Shown here: one piece after another, positions 60,821-64,000 of the stretch
How the letters are laid out: each line of letters opens with the position of its first letter
How positions within the stretch are numbered: position 1 is the stretch's first letter
Origin: Vermamoeba vermiformis
Lineage: Eukaryota > Tubulinea > Echinamoebida
Reading direction: 5' to 3'
DNA: 64,000 nucleotides
Assembly: GCA_045837725.1 (NCBI GenBank)
Contig: JBEWZL010000276.1
Location: 186,001 to 250,000 of the forward strand
Program-made: the position numbers and the translations under genes
Notes under the pieces: model-generated
Told to the model about the DNA's origin: nothing
What the model saw: the letters and a program-made list of their open reading frames with translations, nothing else
The model's database searches: none

Positions 60821-61467
60821 CTTCAAATCTATTCAATAATGACTTTTTTTCATCGTGCGGAAGATATTCTCGCCGCAACGAAAAATTCTTCACTTTTCGG
60901 AGGACACGTGCTCGAGTGATAAATTCGCAGAACTCGAGAATACTCGCCAACTAAGCCATACGCAAAGATCAATAACTGTAATGAATAGTTGTTGAGTTAT
61001 CTTGCTTCGTTCTGCGGAAGGTCGTCCGATCTGACACAACAGGCGCGTGCCTGGTTATTGGTACGTTAACGCCTTTCTCGTGCACAGCTTTGGTATAGAA
61101 GAACACAGCTTTGATATTTAAGAAAGTATCGGGCAGTGTCAGAGCAAGGCTCAAATCTCAAACAACAATTTTTTCACAGCGAATCATTTTTCGATGTCAG
61201 CTGACTCACTTCACCACCAGTTGCAACGCTTGGTAAGTTACCGGATTGTATTGAATATTATTGTTATTTAACCGCATGCTGTAATCATGCTCCACAGACG
61301 CATCCTGAGGAAAAATTCCGCGTCAAAAAAAATTAAATTTCGGTTTGAAAAATTATAAAATTATTTATAATAATTTGCTGATGCTCCTGATGGTAATATA
61401 TATGCAATATATTTACAGATGTCGATTTTAGGGCTTTAAACACATTCCTGGACGAGAACAATTACAC
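60821..61467. other. Divergent promoter region and spliced leader
   Basis: About 650 bp between the AlkB-like and ubiquitin-like genes. The minus frame at 60969-61154 has no support. A plus-strand ATG near 61196 (MSADSLHHQLQRL) ends at a GTAAGT donor and would be followed by an acceptor near 61420; the joined frame stops at once, so it is probably an upstream frame in the leader. Confidence 0.45.
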
Positions 61468-61788
61468 ATGAGCAAAAGTCTGAATTTGAACGCTTTAAAC
61501 AACGCCGAAGTCACCTCTTACGATAAGGAGGTTAGCATCTTCGAGAACGTCGACTTGGTAATTCAATTACCCGATGGAAACAAGCACGAGATGCAGTACC
61601 CGATCGGCGAGTCCTTAGCCACTGTGAAGAAGAGAGTTTGCGACGAATTCGGCTTCGCTTTCGACGACATTGCATTGTTCCTCAACGGCGATTCTTTCTT
61701 GATGGATCCTCTTTCATTGAACGACGTTCCCGCTATTGTTCAAGGTAAAGGCAGCAAGATCTTGATTGTTGTCAAGAAGCGAGAGTAA
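61468..61788 (+). CDS. Small ubiquitin-fold protein
   Basis: A 106-residue single-exon coding region. The core (VDLVIQLPDGNKHEMQYPIG, LATVKKRVCDEFGFAF, IALFLNGDSFLMDPLSLND) has the beta-grasp pattern of ubiquitin-like domains: DG turn, V/I-rich strands, L..VK..V helix and a DPLSLND loop. It ends KILIVVKKRE without a C-terminal diglycine, so it is not a conjugated modifier. GC-rich, biased codons suggest high expression. I do not recognise the orthologue. Confidence 0.7.
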   Translation: MSKSLNLNALNNAEVTSYDKEVSIFENVDLVIQLPDGNKHEMQYPIGESLATVKKRVCDEFGFAFDDIALFLNGDSFLMDPLSLNDVPAIVQGKGSKILIVVKKRE

Positions 61789-61980
61789 ATATCACGCTTG
61801 GATAATCCACAACACCTTTGTATTGTATATTGCACGATAACGAAGCTGATAAAGCACAATTTAATTTATAATCTCGATTTCAATCTCGCTAGATCTAGCT
61901 TCTTCGTAGGTGTAACAAATCATGCACAACTTCCAAGATGCTATCGGTATCATAGATCGTTTATTTAACCAAATTTACAT

Positions 61981-63844
61981 TTACCAGTTCGAGAAATTGC
62001 CGTAGTTATTCGTCTTTTGTTTCTTATTAGGCGGCTGGTCTTTTGATGAAGGCAAGTTCAGTCCGCGCTTCTTGTCTTGCGCTACTGGTGCAGTTGTGTT
62101 CAAATATCGACCTACACCTTTATTCGTGTTCGTAGCGAGGCCTCCAGGATTGCTATACCACTGACCTACTTCATTCTAATCGCAGATTAATATTAGTTTC
62201 GAGTTTATAGTAGTGGTTTTACAGCCACTACTTACATCTTGTTCCTTCTTTTTCTTCTCTAACTCTTCAGCTTCAGCTTCTTTCTTCATTTCAGTCTCGC
62301 TCAAAGGATTTGAATAGACTTTAGCCTCTTCAATAATTAAATCGTGCTGCATATCAAGTGTTAGCTCTGTAGCGACAATCATGGTAGCACTTACAATGGG
62401 CTTGTCGTCACCATCCACTGGCACGTTCTCCATAGCTTTCAACACTTCCATGCCACCGACTACTGTGCCGAAGACTGAATGTTTGTTGTTCAAGTGCGGG
62501 GTGGATCTGAACGTGATGAAACTACGAGAGGACAATATGTCAACAAATGGACACATACACGTGACAGAAATGCTACTTACAACTGAGAGCCGTTCGTGTT
62601 CTTGCCAGCATTGGCCATGGACAGCACACCAGGGCCTTCGTGGACTAGTTTGGGATGGAACTCGTCGGGGAACTTCTTGCCCCAAATTGATTCACCGCCA
62701 CGACCAGTGCCTGTAGGATCACCACCTTGAATCTGATTGTGAACTGTGAGTGACATTCTTTGTTATATTTAAGTGCTGCGTACCATAAAGTTCTTGATCA
62801 ATCGATGGAATTTGGTGCCGTTGTAATAACCTTTCTCGCACAGTGTCAAAAAGTTCTCGCACGTTCTAGGCACGAGATCGCAATGTAATTTCAAGTTGAT
62901 GCTGCCCTTGTTGGTGACTAAGCTGACATAGCCCTTGTTCTTCGTGGTCTTGGGGATGTATTCGCTGTCTTTGGTCATCCACGACTCGAATGTAGTCGCT
63001 GTGAATGAGGCTGAATCTACACTGCGAGACTGGCTCTTGTCGTCTTTTTTCGCATTAGTGTTTGTGGTCAATTTCTCATCGCCTGCTTTTTCCATCTCTT
63101 TCAACTCTTCCAACACACGCTTGGTGGTTGTGTTCAAGCGAATAGTCTGCTCTGCATCGTCATCTTGTTTGCTCTCAGTCCTCTTCAAGTGCCAGAAGTT
63201 GGATGTGCGTCTCTTCTCCATGTTATTGGGGTCCTAAAGTACTCGTGTTAGCGGCTGGATCAGTTGACATAACGAACATTGGCACGCGTACCTGCAAGGT
63301 GATGATATCTGCCTTGACGAAGGGCTCGCCATTGATGAGGTCTTTGAAGTTCTTTGACTTCAAATTGAGCTCTTTAATCGCGTCATATGAGTACACATTG
63401 CCCGTGGGTCGAATGGCCACAATGTGCGAGTGTTCTGTGAATTCTTTGAAGGTAATCGGGCAGTGGTATTTGTCTGTGCGAATAATTAATACAAAAAAAG
63501 GCGAGTATTTGTAATATACCTTGTGCGTTCTTGTGGAAGTGAAGGCGGATCAGATCTCGTGCTGATAATGACTTGCCGCTGATCGGATCGATGTTTTTGT
63601 TCTTCTTCAGCCACGGCACGATATTGCTAAATTAAAGTTAGTGTTAAGCAACGGCGTCAATGCTGGTACATACATAATGTCGTAAATAGTTCCTTCTGGC
63701 GTGCAAACGGGATCTTCGAATGGTTGCAAGGACAAGCTGCAGCAATAGAATGGCAGTGTTTTAATTTCTTGGCGGTCCACACGCTCTTTTTTGCCTTTGC
63801 CCATAGCATGGTTGTCTTCGGCGTATTCTTTTTGCGTGATATAG
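61981..63844 (-). CDS. PPIL2: U-box cyclophilin PPIL2/CYC4 (5' exon outside window)
   Basis: Spliceosome-linked protein with an N-terminal U-box (E3-type) and a cyclophilin domain. The first exon seen starts at 63844 in frame with [19 protein letters not shown], matching the start of human PPIL2 after its initiator exon, which must lie to the right. U-box: [38 protein letters not shown] and KYHCPIT. Cyclophilin: [35 protein letters not shown] and [22 protein letters not shown]. The catalytic Arg (FHRL) is kept; the Trp of cyclophilin A is His here. Human PPIL2 also lacks this Trp. The end FSNW matches the FSSW C terminus of human PPIL2. 63845-64000 is intron or 5' flank. Confidence 0.95.
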
Positions 63845-64000
63845 CTACAGAAATAATAAATCAAAATTAATCTTAGAAAATTCTTTAAAATTGTAATAAA
63901 ACGCCTGCGATTAAAATACTATTGGATTGATATATTGCATGCGAAATTGACTAATAAAACAATATTTTGACCACAAAAGCGTAATTGAATTCGTGGTTTA

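Noticed and set aside
60969-61154. 61-codon minus-strand frame
   Set aside because: No similarity, no splice context, and it overlaps the leader of the ubiquitin-like gene.
1-64000. CRISPR arrays, integrated viruses, retroelements or bacterial operons
   Set aside because: No repeat-spacer pattern, reverse transcriptase, integrase, capsid or transposase motif was seen; the genes are spliced eukaryotic genes throughout.

Overview
This window is nuclear DNA from a gene-dense, intron-rich, moderately AT-rich microbial eukaryote. Genes lie 100-600 bp apart on both strands and are cut by many short GT-AG introns, mostly 45-100 nt with GTAAGT-like or GTACGT-like donors. The gene set fits a free-living amoebozoan best: tyrosine-kinase-like receptor kinases with large ectodomains, NELF-A, kaptin, an ATG17-like scaffold, F-box/LRR proteins and a TerD-FYVE protein. 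The lineage is inferred from content, not proven.

Layout. 1-4 kb: a RanBP2-type zinc-finger gene (3' end outside the window) and an ATG17-like autophagy scaffold, both minus. 5-10 kb: glycogen synthase, with a complete 5S rRNA gene inside one intron on the same strand, then 3-hydroxyanthranilate dioxygenase. 10.6-20 kb: a small secreted protein and two convergent single-pass receptor kinases, one with kelch and Ig-like domains and one with a Pro/Thr-rich stalk. 20-31 kb: a BLM-type RecQ helicase, NELF-A, an RCC1-repeat protein and splicing factor 1. 31-44 kb: a METTL21-like methyltransferase, a DUF4139 protein, beta-mannosidase, a half-LIM protein, an RBBP4-like WD40 protein and kaptin. 44-54.5 kb: a TerD-TerD-FYVE protein, three LRR/F-box genes in a row (one with a PARP-type zinc finger) and a LIM protein. 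54.8-64 kb: PELP1/RIX1, an unrecognised acidic protein, CKS1, an AlkB-like dioxygenase, a ubiquitin-like protein and the U-box cyclophilin PPIL2 (5' end outside the window).

Most genes are unrelated housekeeping genes, so no operon-like system is claimed. The points that stand out are the nested 5S rRNA gene; a 12-bp palindrome, TGACACGTGTCA, found at six places where chance predicts almost none; three places where conserved protein sequence continues in the +1 frame; and unusual domain fusions (PARP finger with F-box/LRR, TerD pair with FYVE, kelch with Ig and kinase). Exon limits were read by eye from splice signals and reading frame. They are good to a few bases where stated and approximate elsewhere.
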